In this document: one piece after another, positions 53,291 to 62,024 of the stretch | Layout of the letters: each line of letters starts with the position of its first letter | Position numbering within the stretch: position 1 is the stretch's first letter | The notes under the pieces: model-generated | What the model was told of the DNA's origin: nothing | The model's database searches: none | The model's input: only the letters and a program-made list of their open reading frames with translations | Program-made: the position numbers and the translations under genes | NCBI GenBank assembly: GCA_029907465.1 | Contig: JARYLV010000004.1 | Coordinates: forward strand, 1-64,000 | Direction of reading: 5' to 3' | Length of the DNA stretch: 64,000 nucleotides | From: Methanomassiliicoccales archaeon | Lineage (GTDB): Archaea > Thermoplasmatota > Thermoplasmata > Methanomassiliicoccales > JACIVX01

Positions 53291-54790
53291 TTATCTTCCG
53301 GCCCAATTCATTGCCCTCTGGACAGCCCTCTTCCAATTTGCGTATCCTTCCTCTCTCTTTTCTTTGTTCATCATCGGGACGAATGTTCTGTCTATTATCC
53401 AATTGTTCCTCAATTCCTCGAGATCTTTCCAAAAACCAATCGCAAGACCTGCCGCATAAGCAGCTCCGAGAGCCGTCGTTTCCTGCACCGTAGGCCTGAG
53501 GACCTGGACGCCAAGAATGTCCGCTTGGAGCTGACATAAGAAATTGTTTTTCACAGCGCCCCCATCTACCCTCAGTGTCTTCAGGGGGATGCCGGACTCT
53601 GCGTTCATGGTCTCAAGCACATCTCTCGTCTGATAGCATATTGATTCCAGTGTTGCACGAACGATGTGTTCCCGTCTTGTACCTCCCGTAATCCCTATGA
53701 TCATACCCCTCGCATATGGGTCCCAATACGGTGCGCCAAGACCAACAAACGCTGGTACGAAATACACGCCTCCAGAGTCTTGGACACATTGTGCCATTCT
53801 CTCAGTATCCGAAGCTCTCTCGATGATCTTTAGACCATCTCTTAACCATTGGATCGCAGCGCCAGTTATGAAGATTGAACCTTCTAGTGCGTATTGAACA
53901 GGTTTATCTGCCAACTTGAAAGCGATCGTTGTTAGTAGTCCGCTCTTCGATTGCGTTATCTTTGCACCGATATTCATCAGCATGAAACAACCAGTACCGT
54001 AAGTGTTCTTCGTCTCACCAGCATCAAAGCAAGTTTGGCCGAATAGTGCGGCCTGTTGGTCTCCGAGATCTCCGCAAACTGGGATACTCGCGCCCATGAA
54101 TTCCGATGGTGACGTCATTCCGTAGATTTGACGATCACTTGATGGCCTTACCTCTGGAAGAATGGATTCGGGGATACCCAATAATTCAAGAATCTCGGTG
54201 TCCCACCGGCACTTCGATATATTAAAAAGCATCGTCCGAGACGCATTAGAATAATCTGTTATATGCTTACCAGTCAGCTTCCATATGAGCCAAGTATCGA
54301 TGTTTCCGAAAAGAATCTCGCCCCTTTTTGCCTTTTCCGCAACTCCATTCACATTATCCATTAACCACTTGATTTTTGTCCCAGAAAAATATGAATCGAC
54401 GACTAGCCCAGTCTTCTCACGGATCATCTCTGAGTATCCGTCCTTTGTGAGCCGATCGCACATCTCTGCTGTCCTGCGGCATTGCCAGACAATTGCATTA
54501 TAAACTGGTTGACCTGTCTTGCGATCCCAAAGGATAGTCGTTTCCCTCTGATTGGTGACACCAATTGCTGCCACATCCCTTGCATCAATCTTATTCCTCT
54601 CAAATACATCTTTGATTACCTTCTTTGTTTTCTGCCATATTTCTATGGGGTTGTGCTCGACCCATCCTGGTCTCGGGAAAATTTGTGTATGCTCTTCATA
54701 CGCGGAGGCGACGAGATTGCCCGAATGATCGAATAATGCGAATCGGGTTCCCGTTGTTCCTTGATCAATAGCTCCGACAAACTTGGACAT
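53291..54790 (-). CDS. glpK: Glycerol kinase
   Basis: A 499-residue FGGY kinase. [20 protein letters not shown] at the start, [32 protein letters not shown] and [20 protein letters not shown] are typical of GlpK. It phosphorylates glycerol to glycerol-3-phosphate, the substrate of GlpABC encoded downstream. The ATG at 54790 is the family start. An upstream in-frame ATG lies at 54817. Confidence 0.95.
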   Translation of the reverse strand: MSKFVGAIDQGTTGTRFALFDHSGNLVASAYEEHTQIFPRPGWVEHNPIEIWQKTKKVIKDVFERNKIDARDVAAIGVTNQRETTILWDRKTGQPVYNAIVWQCRRTAEMCDRLTKDGYSEMIREKTGLVVDSYFSGTKIKWLMDNVNGVAEKAKRGEILFGNIDTWLIWKLTGKHITDYSNASRTMLFNISKCRWDTEILELLGIPESILPEVRPSSDRQIYGMTSPSEFMGASIPVCGDLGDQQAALFGQTCFDAGETKNTYGTGCFMLMNIGAKITQSKSGLLTTIAFKLADKPVQYALEGSIFITGAAIQWLRDGLKIIERASDTERMAQCVQDSGGVYFVPAFVGLGAPYWDPYARGMIIGITGGTRREHIVRATLESICYQTRDVLETMNAESGIPLKTLRVDGGAVKNNFLCQLQADILGVQVLRPTVQETTALGAAYAAGLAIGFWKDLEELRNNWIIDRTFVPMMNKEKREEGYANWKRAVQRAMNWAGR

Positions 54791-54812
54791 GAAATCATCC
54801 TTTGTTTGTCGT

Positions 54813-54825
54813 ATCACTGTGATAA
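54813..54825. promoter_or_regulatory. Palindromic candidate operator of glpKABC
   Basis: TATCACtGTGATA is a perfect 13-bp inverted repeat located 22 bp before the glpK ATG and next to an AAATATG TATA-like stretch. A dimeric repressor could bind here to switch the operon, as seen with glycerol-responsive regulators elsewhere. The regulator is unknown. Confidence 0.45.
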
Positions 54826-54916
54826 CATATTTTCGTTTTGTTCATCGTCAATGTATCTTCTTAGAATGTGACTGGCTGTTGTAAACGAACGGTGCGCGTG
54901 CGAGAGCAATAAGAAG

Positions 54917-54991
54917 TAGCGGGGGGTCGATTTGAACGACCGATCTCCGGGTTATGAGCCCGACGGGATGTCCTGGCTACCCCACCCCGCT
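54917..54991 (-). tRNA. Initiator tRNA-Met (CAT anticodon)
   Basis: The minus strand folds as a complete cloverleaf. The acceptor AGCGGGG pairs with CCCCGCT, the D-arm carries GGGTAGCCAGGACATCCC, and the anticodon stem TCGGG pairs with CCCGG around CTCATAA. The T-arm GGTCG TTCAAAT CGACC completes it. The A1-U72 pair and three G-C pairs in the anticodon stem identify the initiator form. The discriminator base A is encoded and the 3' CCA is not. No intron is present. Confidence 0.95.
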
Positions 54992-55022
54992 TTAGGTAGG
55001 ACTCTTAAACACCGGACACTTA

Positions 55023-55031
55023 GATAAAAGT
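55023..55031 (-). promoter_or_regulatory. TATA-like box upstream of tRNA-Met
   Basis: Read on the minus strand this is ACTTTTATC, centred about 36 nt before the mature 5' end. With a 26-nt spacing, transcription would begin about 10 nt upstream of the tRNA. Confidence 0.35.
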
Positions 55032-55051
55032 TTTGGGTGCGAGTTTCGTGA

Positions 55052-55384
55052 TCAAAAGAGTTTTCGAAGGTGCATCAGATCTTCGAGCGATCCCTTGATG
55101 CGGATTTTCCGTAGGGCATATGCCTTCATCGGTTTGATTCTTCCGCTGAGAATACCACTGAATGTCTCTGGGTCGGAAAAAACCGTTATATCGGGATCTG
55201 CGATCTCGCCGTCATTTACTGATGAAATCCTGTTTTCTTCAAGCGAAAAATTGTATTTTTCCGAACCGAGATCGATCAGAACTTTCTTCCTGATCCCGAT
55301 TAATTCTTTTTGCAATTGCGCGTCACTGCTGACCTTCTTGTTGAATTTGTTGATCGAGTCATTCAACAGTTCCTTCAATGTCAT
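55052..55384 (-). CDS. SCP2 sterol-binding domain protein
   Basis: A 110-residue SCP2-like fold (LKELLNDSINKFNKKV, DPDITVFSDPETFSGILSGR, IRIKGSLEDLMHLRKLF). The family binds lipids or acyl-CoA-like ligands. The start ATG lies inside the end of rnhB, so the two genes overlap by about 26 nt. ATG 55390 is also possible. Confidence 0.8.
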   Translation of the reverse strand: MTLKELLNDSINKFNKKVSSDAQLQKELIGIRKKVLIDLGSEKYNFSLEENRISSVNDGEIADPDITVFSDPETFSGILSGRIKPMKAYALRKIRIKGSLEDLMHLRKLF

Positions 55385-56033
55385 CTTCATCCATCCATTC
55401 ATCGATCTTTGAATTCTTGACCACAGCAAAGGCTCTTTTTGCTGTAGCCCATGAACGTCTTGTGTAAGGCGGCAATTCTCCGTTTGTATTTATCCATTCA
55501 TTAAGGAAAGCTCTAGTAATGGGATCGGAGGGATAACCGCTACCAATTGGTTGATTCAATTCAGCCTCAATTTTCTTTATTATGGTATCTCTCATCGTCT
55601 TTGCAATGATCGAGGCAGCCGAGACAACTGGATAAATTTCATCGGCTTTATGTTCACATACTAATTCGGCTCCGCACATCAATCGGCTCAGGATAAGCAT
55701 TTTGAAACGTTCCAGGTCCGTGTCGGCGGCATCTATATATGCACGCTGTGGCCGCAATCTGTTAATGATCTCTGAAAATTTTTCTGCTTCGAGTTCGTTG
55801 AGGCAATGTACTTCGACGGCACGATCAATTTCATCAACATCGATCACTATTGCTTCTACACGTGCCATTCTTCTTATGGCAATGGCGAGCTCTGATCGTC
55901 TTGAGGGGCTCAACTTCTTTGAATCCTTCACATTCAGACATCGCAGTGAAGAATCATCATTAACCGCAACTGCTGCAACAACCATCGGCCCGAGAATCGG
56001 CCCCCTGCCCGCTTCATCGATGCCGCAGATCAT
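55359..56033 (-). CDS. rnhB: Ribonuclease HII
   Basis: A 224-residue RNase HII. CGIDEAGRGPILGPMVVAAV holds the first catalytic Asp-Glu pair, and the ISAxxxAK-like motif SAASIIAKTMRDTIIKKIE and GSGYPSDPITRAFLNEW are present. ATG 56033 is chosen because a TATA box (56057-56063, minus strand) is centred 26 nt upstream, indicating a leaderless mRNA. An ATG at 56045 is the longer option. Confidence 0.92.
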   Translation of the reverse strand: MICGIDEAGRGPILGPMVVAAVAVNDDSSLRCLNVKDSKKLSPSRRSELAIAIRRMARVEAIVIDVDEIDRAVEVHCLNELEAEKFSEIINRLRPQRAYIDAADTDLERFKMLILSRLMCGAELVCEHKADEIYPVVSAASIIAKTMRDTIIKKIEAELNQPIGSGYPSDPITRAFLNEWINTNGELPPYTRRSWATAKRAFAVVKNSKIDEWMDEDDIEGTVE

Positions 56034-56444
56034 TGTATCGTCCATAAGATAGCCAGTATAAATTCATGTCGCAACTCGGGCAATCTCATCAGTAAAAGCA
56101 AGAAACCCTGGTTCAAATTGAGCCCAGCGTCGGCTGTTTCTTTATTAAGGTGTTAATTTTATTTGGTGAATTGAGAAGAATGGGACCACGTTTTCAAAGT
56201 AAAATTTTATGACTGGTGTTCCTTTAAGGATCAATGACTGTATATCGGTTAGTTCAGGCCTGACGAGAAGTAATGGCATATCTCACACTACTCGATCTAA
56301 TTGTTTCATACTCCTTTCTGAATCAGGAGCATGGAATCCGCTGGGTGTCAAAAACAATTTTTTGAGAATTCTACCAAATTATTGGTTAAACGCTCATTTT
56401 TTTAAAAGGTCTCCCTATCGAGTATCGGTGATCTTATCGCCAGA
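56034..56444. other. Intergenic region between rnhB and mptA
   Basis: Divergent promoters lie at each end: TATAAAT (56057-56063) for rnhB and TTTTTAAAAGG (about 56398-56408) for mptA. An ORF at 56209-56487 reads across the mptA start and has no recognisable features, so it is not called. Nothing else was seen. Confidence 0.45.
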
Positions 56445-57329
56445 ATGGACTGTCAAAGCATCCGAATCCCGAATGGGTTCAAGTTGACAAGGGTAGGCGT
56501 CACAGGTGTAAAAAAGCCTGTAACCGTGAAAAGGGGGAGCAAGACGGTAACCCTTACATGCAATTTTGATATCTTTGTCGATTTACCATCAAGCCAGAAA
56601 GGGTCACATTTGTCGAGAAATCTCGAAGTCGTTTCAGAAATAGTTGATCAAACGATCAGAGAGCCAGTCTCCGGCCTAGAGGTATTGAGCGCGCAGATCT
56701 GTAAATTATTACTCGAGCGTCATGAATACGCATCGTTTTCGGAAGTCCATGTAACAGCAGATTATTTTCTTGAAAGGAAAACACCCAGTGGAAAGAGAAC
56801 TCTAGAGTCATATGAGCTCATTGCAAAGGCGGTGAGCAAGCGAGGCAACGGGGTTAAGAAGATGATCGGTGCCAAAGTCACAGGGATGACTGCTTGTCCG
56901 TGTGCAATGGAAACAATTCGCGATGAGCTACTTGGAGGAGAAAGTGCTGGTTGTATAGGAGTCCCAACAATCACGCATAATCAGCGAAATGTCACAACGG
57001 TCATGATTGAAGTTCCTGAAGAATATGATGTTGAAGCTGACGATCTGATAGATATCGTTGAAAGGTCTTTCAGCAGTCCTACCTATGAGATCCTTAAGCG
57101 ATCAGACGAAGCAAAAATCGTTCTGATGGCACATAGCAATCCGAAATTCGTTGAAGACGTGGTGAGAGAGATACTGTCACAGATCCTGGAATGCTATGGG
57201 CATCTTCCAGACGATGTCATGGTGACGGTGAGGAGCGAGAGTGAGGAATCAATTCATAAACACAATGCTTTCGCTGAGAGGATAACCACAATGAGGGAAC
57301 TGAGAAGCGATCAGGTTGGGTGCTGTTGA
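56445..57329 (+). CDS. mptA: GTP cyclohydrolase MptA (FolE2/IB-type)
   Basis: A 294-residue enzyme starting the methanopterin/folate-like pterin pathway in archaea. RVGVTGVKKPVTVKRGSK, KVTGMTACPCAMETIRDELL (the metal-binding Cys region), PTITHNQRN and the tail SIHKHNAFAERITTMRE match archaeal MptA. The ATG at 56445 follows the TATA element by about 40 nt. Its end overlaps the phosphatase start. Confidence 0.92.
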   Translation: MDCQSIRIPNGFKLTRVGVTGVKKPVTVKRGSKTVTLTCNFDIFVDLPSSQKGSHLSRNLEVVSEIVDQTIREPVSGLEVLSAQICKLLLERHEYASFSEVHVTADYFLERKTPSGKRTLESYELIAKAVSKRGNGVKKMIGAKVTGMTACPCAMETIRDELLGGESAGCIGVPTITHNQRNVTTVMIEVPEEYDVEADDLIDIVERSFSSPTYEILKRSDEAKIVLMAHSNPKFVEDVVREILSQILECYGHLPDDVMVTVRSESEESIHKHNAFAERITTMRELRSDQVGCC

Positions 57330-58023
57330 ACTCAATGTGGAGGGAGGCATTATCTCTATCAAAGGGATAGTCGTCGATGTGGACGGTACATTGACTGATT
57401 CAAGGAGGAGAATTCAAATCCATGGGATAGAAGCCTTGCGCCGTGTGCAGGAAAAAGGTCTGACAGTGATGATCGCGAGCGGCAACGTTTTGCCAGTGGC
57501 ATACGGCCTGGCGCTCTTTATCGGTATTGAGGGACCGGTCATTGCTGAGAACGGTGGGATTATTTCATTCCGGGAAAAAGTATACAAGATCAATTCAATT
57601 GAGCAACCTTTGAGGGCTTATGAATATTTGAAAGGCAAAGTTCCAGTCGAACGCCTTTTTACGGATAAATGGAGGGAAACAGAGGTTGCCTTGAAAAGAT
57701 CTGCGAACCTCGAAGAGGTGAGGAACGTACTGAAGGATTGGAATGTGACAATCGAAGCCACGGGATTTGCTATTCATATAATGGAACCTGGACATAGTAA
57801 GATGAATGGTGTTCGAAAGGCTGCAGAAATAATTGGAATCGATACACAGGAGATCGCCGCATTCGGCGATTCTGATAATGATGTATCAATGATCGAGAAC
57901 TGCGGTATTGGAATCGCCGTCTCGAATGCTTCTGAAGCGGCCAAACGTGCTGCTGATTATGTGTGCAGGCAGCCGCACGCAGATGGTGTTATAGAGGGTC
58001 TTCAGTGGTTAGGGGTTTTGTAA
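57316..58023 (+). CDS. HAD-superfamily phosphatase (archaeal phosphoglycolate phosphatase-like)
   Basis: A 235-residue HAD protein. Motif I DVDGTLTDSRRRI, motif II IASGN, motif III K163-like in GHSKMNG and motif IV GDSDNDVSMIENCGIGIA are present. It resembles archaeal phosphoglycolate phosphatase (PGP/Cof-like type). The TTG at 57316 overlaps mptA by 14 nt. The real start might be slightly downstream. Confidence 0.84.
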   Translation: MGAVELNVEGGIISIKGIVVDVDGTLTDSRRRIQIHGIEALRRVQEKGLTVMIASGNVLPVAYGLALFIGIEGPVIAENGGIISFREKVYKINSIEQPLRAYEYLKGKVPVERLFTDKWRETEVALKRSANLEEVRNVLKDWNVTIEATGFAIHIMEPGHSKMNGVRKAAEIIGIDTQEIAAFGDSDNDVSMIENCGIGIAVSNASEAAKRAADYVCRQPHADGVIEGLQWLGVL

Positions 58024-58092
58024 AATGTCGCAGTTGCCGCAGAGAGAACAACCGACATCGTTTTTAAGAAGGAAAAAAGTATCAAATTATTG

Positions 58093-58266
58093 ATGTCTGT
58101 GCTGGGGCAATGTAGCTTCTGTGGCAAGTTTGCACAGCATACATGCGCGATCTGCGGTCAATTGGTCTGCTCAGAGCATTTTCATCCTCGAGAATATGTG
58201 TGTGAACGATGCTACAGGAGGGCGATTCACAAGATTGAAAAAGGAAATGAGAAGCAATTGTTATAG
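58093..58266 (+). CDS. Small HIT/AN1-like zinc-finger protein
   Basis: A 57-residue protein with C7, C10, C18, C21, C26, H29 and C37, C40, an eight-ligand cross-brace pattern like HIT or AN1 zinc fingers. The start ATG follows a TATCAAATTATTG stretch, and the tail is lysine-rich. It is short and easily missed. Function unknown; nucleic-acid or protein binding is possible. Confidence 0.75.
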   Translation: MSVLGQCSFCGKFAQHTCAICGQLVCSEHFHPREYVCERCYRRAIHKIEKGNEKQLL

Positions 58267-58309
58267 CTTGGCAGTTCTCATTTCTACTAGCTAATTTTAT
58301 TATTTCCAA

Positions 58310-58831
58310 TCAGGCTAATAGCTTCTTTGCTTTTTCCTCGTCAAGGTTGATTGATTTTAGGAGGTATTTCAGCGCTTTTTTTAGAATGATCTCCATCGTC
58401 TTGTCATCCATAAATTTCTCATAAACTTCTGGCGCTTTTCGATAGTATTCAACTGCAAATTCGGAGTAATAGTATGGTGCGTTGTCAGGATCGATTTCCG
58501 CTGCCTTATTGTATGCCGACTCAGCCTCGTTCAACTTTCCGACATCGAGACAGAATGAGCCCATTGAGGCATGAAAGTAGGCATTCTGCGGGTCGAGTTC
58601 GATCGCCTTCTTGTAGGACTCGAGTATTTCCTCTACGCTCATTTTGGAAACACACAGTCCTGCTTCAGCTTTGCCAAAATAGGCTTCGGCATTTCTTGGA
58701 TCAAGCTTAATGGCTTTTTCAAATTTCGACAGCGCCTGTGCGTAATCGCCCTCACTGAGCAATTGGAAACCTTGTCTTGCGAGTTTTTCAGCTTCGTCCA
58801 TGGATGCACCATCCGGAGTAAGCCTCGACAT
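58310..58831 (-). CDS. Tetratricopeptide repeat protein
   Basis: A TPR protein with at least three repeats (GDYAQALSKFEKAIKLDPRN, ESYKKAIELDPQNAYFHASM and NEAESAYNKAAEIDPDNAPY). The ATG at 58831 gives 173 residues. The frame extends upstream to 58990, but that segment lacks repeats and reaches the divergent gat promoter. TPR proteins mediate protein-protein contacts; the partner is unknown. Confidence 0.8.
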   Translation of the reverse strand: MSRLTPDGASMDEAEKLARQGFQLLSEGDYAQALSKFEKAIKLDPRNAEAYFGKAEAGLCVSKMSVEEILESYKKAIELDPQNAYFHASMGSFCLDVGKLNEAESAYNKAAEIDPDNAPYYYSEFAVEYYRKAPEVYEKFMDDKTMEIILKKALKYLLKSINLDEEKAKKLLA

Positions 58832-58962
58832 AAAGATAAACATTTTCCTACAATTTCTTTCGTTTTCGATGAGCACCGCGGGCATAATGATATTACTTAT
58901 TTTCTTGATAACCTCTATGCATGTTCTTTGTGTATAGGCACTTGCGAGGCATGAGATAACCG

Positions 58963-59063
58963 TTATATACGCTCTGTTAATAACAGACATGCTTGAATCT
59001 TTGATGATGGATCTATACCGGACTGTTGAAAAACATCCTAAGGGAGCGATGAGTCATGGATAA
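58963..59063 (+). promoter_or_regulatory. gatCAB promoter and 24-codon upstream ORF
   Basis: TTATATAC at 58963-58970 is centred about 24-26 nt before ATG 58989. That ATG opens a 24-residue ORF (MLESLMMDLYRTVEKHPKGA...) ending TAA 59061-59063, inside the first codons of gatC. The arrangement suggests a leaderless upstream ORF translationally coupled to gatC. The role is inferred. Confidence 0.45.
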
Positions 59064-59328
59064 ACAGCAGGTTAATGAGATCGCTAGGATTGCGAGACTC
59101 ATACTGAGCAAAGAGGAAATCGAAGAATTCTCGTCCGACCTAGAGGATATTCTCAATTATTTTTCCGTCCTGGATGAGGCGCCAACCCGAGACGATTTCA
59201 TGCTAAACCCCGTTTTGATAGAGAATATCATGCGGGATGATGAACAATATCAGGTAATCGATCCAGAGGTTTTGAGACGATCGATGAGGGTCTTCGAGGG
59301 ATATGTGAGGGGGCCTCGATTGTCTTGA
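59056..59328 (+). CDS. gatC: Asp/Glu-tRNA amidotransferase subunit C
   Basis: A 90-residue GatC. The N-terminal NEIARIARLILSKEEIEEFS and ILNYFSVLDEAPTRDD and the later helix that wraps GatA and GatB are recognisable. GGGAGCGATG lies upstream of the ATG. The stop overlaps the gatA TTG start. Confidence 0.9.
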   Translation: MDKQQVNEIARIARLILSKEEIEEFSSDLEDILNYFSVLDEAPTRDDFMLNPVLIENIMRDDEQYQVIDPEVLRRSMRVFEGYVRGPRLS

Positions 59329-60665
59329 TCGACGGATTAAGTGTCGAGTATCTAATTCATTTAAACGAGAAATATAGAATCTTCTCTCAACTGATCAACG
59401 AAGAAGAATTTTTGAGGATCAAGGGGCGGTGCCATTTTCATTTCTCTGCTAAGGACAATCTCTGCACAACCGATTTCCAATCACGAGCGGGCTCACGGAT
59501 TCTCGACGGGTATAAACCCCCATTCGATGCTACGGCTGTTCGGAAACTTAGAGAATCTGGCGGGCTGCTCATCGGCAAAACGAATATGGATGAATTCGGA
59601 TTCGGCACATTCTGTACAAACTCTGCTTATGGGGTGCCGAGAAATCCCTTCGATACTGAAAGAAGCTGCGGGGGATCAAGCGGAGGTGCCGCGGCTGCAG
59701 TCGCATTGCTCGACGGCCATGTCGCACTCGCTGTATCAACAGGCGGCTCGATTTCATGCCCCGCCTCATTCTGCGGTGTAATCGGAATGACACCAACTTA
59801 CGGGCGGGTTTCGCGTCATGGTCTTATCGACTACAGTAATTCGCTGGACAAGATCGGATTGATGTGTCGTTCAGCGTCTGATGTTCGAAAATATCTTCCC
59901 ATAATCTCCGGAATAGATCCTTTAGATCCTACCTCTTGTGCTCAGCCGCCATTGGATTTATCCTCATCAGAGATCAGGAAAATTTGCATTCCGAGGGAAG
60001 CGATGCAAGGTATCAGTGATGAAGTAGAAGTCGCTTTCAGGAAAGCCATCGAAGTCATAGAGGATGGTTTGAACATTGTGGTCGAAGAGGTAAACATGCC
60101 CTCTCTTAGGTTTGCTCTGCCAGCGTACTATGTCCTTGCCACATCCGAAGCATCGACGAATCTCGCCAGATATTCTGGAATGAGATTTGGGATTGTAAAG
60201 GAGGACGTGAGCACGCATTTCAACACTTTCTTTTCAGAGGTCCGGTCAGTGTTCTTCGGTAAAGAGGCTAAGAGAAGGATTTTACTTGGAACTTACTGCC
60301 GAAGAATTGGCTTCAGAGATCGGTATTACTTGAAAGCGCTCTCAGTCAGACAGATTGTGAAGGAAGAGTATCTCAGAGTATTTCAGGATTTTGACCTCGT
60401 CGTCATGCCAACGATGCCTTTTATCGCCCCTCGATTCAGCGACATTCAGAAGATGAAGCCTTTGGATATGTACAAAGCCGATTTTCTCACGGTTCCACCA
60501 AACCTTGTCGGGTTGCCACACATTTCACTTCCATGCGGATATTATCATGGGATGCCCATCGGATTTCAACTTGTTGCACCGCACTGGGAAGAAAATCGTC
60601 TCCTGCACTTTGCGGAGCGCTGGGAAAGTGTTTTCCAATATCAATTTCCAGAGGTGAAGCTTTGA
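59325..60665 (+). CDS. gatA: Asp/Glu-tRNA amidotransferase subunit A
   Basis: A 446-residue amidase. The catalytic Lys is K43 in SAKDNL. GGSSGGAA (about 116-123) holds the cis-Ser and GGSISCPASFCG (S142) the nucleophile Ser. It releases ammonia from glutamine. In archaea GatCAB converts Asp-tRNA(Asn) to Asn-tRNA(Asn), while GatDE makes Gln-tRNA. The start is TTG 59325. Confidence 0.92.
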   Translation: MIDGLSVEYLIHLNEKYRIFSQLINEEEFLRIKGRCHFHFSAKDNLCTTDFQSRAGSRILDGYKPPFDATAVRKLRESGGLLIGKTNMDEFGFGTFCTNSAYGVPRNPFDTERSCGGSSGGAAAAVALLDGHVALAVSTGGSISCPASFCGVIGMTPTYGRVSRHGLIDYSNSLDKIGLMCRSASDVRKYLPIISGIDPLDPTSCAQPPLDLSSSEIRKICIPREAMQGISDEVEVAFRKAIEVIEDGLNIVVEEVNMPSLRFALPAYYVLATSEASTNLARYSGMRFGIVKEDVSTHFNTFFSEVRSVFFGKEAKRRILLGTYCRRIGFRDRYYLKALSVRQIVKEEYLRVFQDFDLVVMPTMPFIAPRFSDIQKMKPLDMYKADFLTVPPNLVGLPHISLPCGYYHGMPIGFQLVAPHWEENRLLHFAERWESVFQYQFPEVKL

Positions 60666-62020
60666 AAATCGGATTGGAAATTCATCTTCAACTCCCAACG
60701 ACTTCGAAACTATTTTGCTCCTGTCCCACGTCTGCTTCTGAACCTAACGAAGCGATTTGTCCAACATGTCTAGGATTTCCTGGCTCTAGACCACGGCTTA
60801 ACAGGAAAGCGCTAGAGATGGGACTCATGATCGCCAAGAGGCTCAGATGTCAGGTTCCTGAGATCACTTGGTTTTCAAGAAAAACATATTTTTACCCGGA
60901 TCTTCCAAAAAATTTTCAGATCACTCAATATGAATCACCAATCGGCTACAATGGAGAATTCCTTTTCGATGGCAAATCTATTCGTATTTTGAGGGTCCAT
61001 CTCGAGGAAGATCCAGGAAAGATCAAGAGGGTAGGGAAACCTGGTGAGGAAGTTTCCCTGATTGATTACAACCGCAGTGGAATACCGCTTGTTGAAATTG
61101 TTACTGCTCCGGACCTTTCCACACCAAGAGAAGCAAGAGATTTCACCTCTGCCCTCCTGACAGAACTACGGCATCTCGTGGGCATCTCGGACAAGGATGA
61201 GCAAACGGTCAGGGTCGATGCGAACATTTCGATTGCTGAGGAGAGGGTCGAGGTGAAGAACATTCTTGGACTGAGAAATCTGGAAAAAGCACTTGAGTTT
61301 GAATTTATCCGACAGTCAAAGATGCTGAAGGCAGGGAAGAAGATTTCCAGAGAGACGAGGCGTTACGATGAAGAACGGAAAGTAACGCTCCCAGCAAGAG
61401 AAAAGGAATTCGAGGAAGATTATGGATACATTCTTGAGCCTGACCTTGGGGTGTATAATGCTAAGGAGATAGCTGAATCAATAGCAATTCCAGAGACGCC
61501 GCTCATGCGGGTTGAACGGCTATCAAGGGAATATGGTATTGGCCTGGCCGAAGCAAAAAAGATTGTCTTCACCTCTTACGCATTTGCCGATCTTTTTGAA
61601 GACATTTCGTCGAAATTTCCGACAAACAAGGTTCCGATGTGGATTCTCGATCAACTCGCTGCAAATTGGTCGGCACTTGAAAAAAGGATGACTGAGGATC
61701 TGCGTACCTCGCTTTTGAAGACCATCGGATCGATCCTCAGCGGATCGATATCTGAAAGCGAAGGAAGGAAAATGCTTGTTTCCATAATCAAAGGGGAAGA
61801 GTTCGTTGGAACCTCACAGGAGATCGACACCAGAGAATTGAATGAGCTCATTTGTTCTATTCTCAATGAACATCCTGAAATTGTCTCTGATTACAAGACA
61901 AACAAACGAGCAGCGAACTTCGTCATCGGTCAGGTGATGAAAGCTCTTAAAGGTCGATGTTCCTCCGATGAAGTCGCCAGATTAGTCAAGAACGAACTCG
62001 AAAGAAGAATCTGTCGATGA
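60662..62020 (+). CDS. gatB: Asp/Glu-tRNA amidotransferase subunit B
   Basis: A 452-residue GatB. KIGLEIHLQLPTTSKLFCSC and CPTCLGFPGSRPRLNRKALE are the start of the family. SLIDYNRSGIPLVEIVTAPD and the C-terminal YqeY-like tail (ANFVIGQVMKALKGRC) follow. GatB phosphorylates Asp-tRNA and delivers it to GatA. The TTG at 60662 overlaps the gatA stop and has AGGTG upstream. It ends 4 nt from the convergent aspS. Confidence 0.93.
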   Translation: MKIGLEIHLQLPTTSKLFCSCPTSASEPNEAICPTCLGFPGSRPRLNRKALEMGLMIAKRLRCQVPEITWFSRKTYFYPDLPKNFQITQYESPIGYNGEFLFDGKSIRILRVHLEEDPGKIKRVGKPGEEVSLIDYNRSGIPLVEIVTAPDLSTPREARDFTSALLTELRHLVGISDKDEQTVRVDANISIAEERVEVKNILGLRNLEKALEFEFIRQSKMLKAGKKISRETRRYDEERKVTLPAREKEFEEDYGYILEPDLGVYNAKEIAESIAIPETPLMRVERLSREYGIGLAEAKKIVFTSYAFADLFEDISSKFPTNKVPMWILDQLAANWSALEKRMTEDLRTSLLKTIGSILSGSISESEGRKMLVSIIKGEEFVGTSQEIDTRELNELICSILNEHPEIVSDYKTNKRAANFVIGQVMKALKGRCSSDEVARLVKNELERRICR

Positions 62021-62024
62021 CACA

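Noticed and set aside
53271-53537. N-terminal extension of GlpA by about 90 residues
   Set aside because: The extension overlaps glpK in another frame and has no FAD-protein similarity; the TTG at 53270 with GGGGTG upstream gives the family N-terminus.
56209-56487. 92-codon ORF before and into mptA
   Set aside because: No ribosome binding site or recognisable domain, and it covers the mptA promoter and start.
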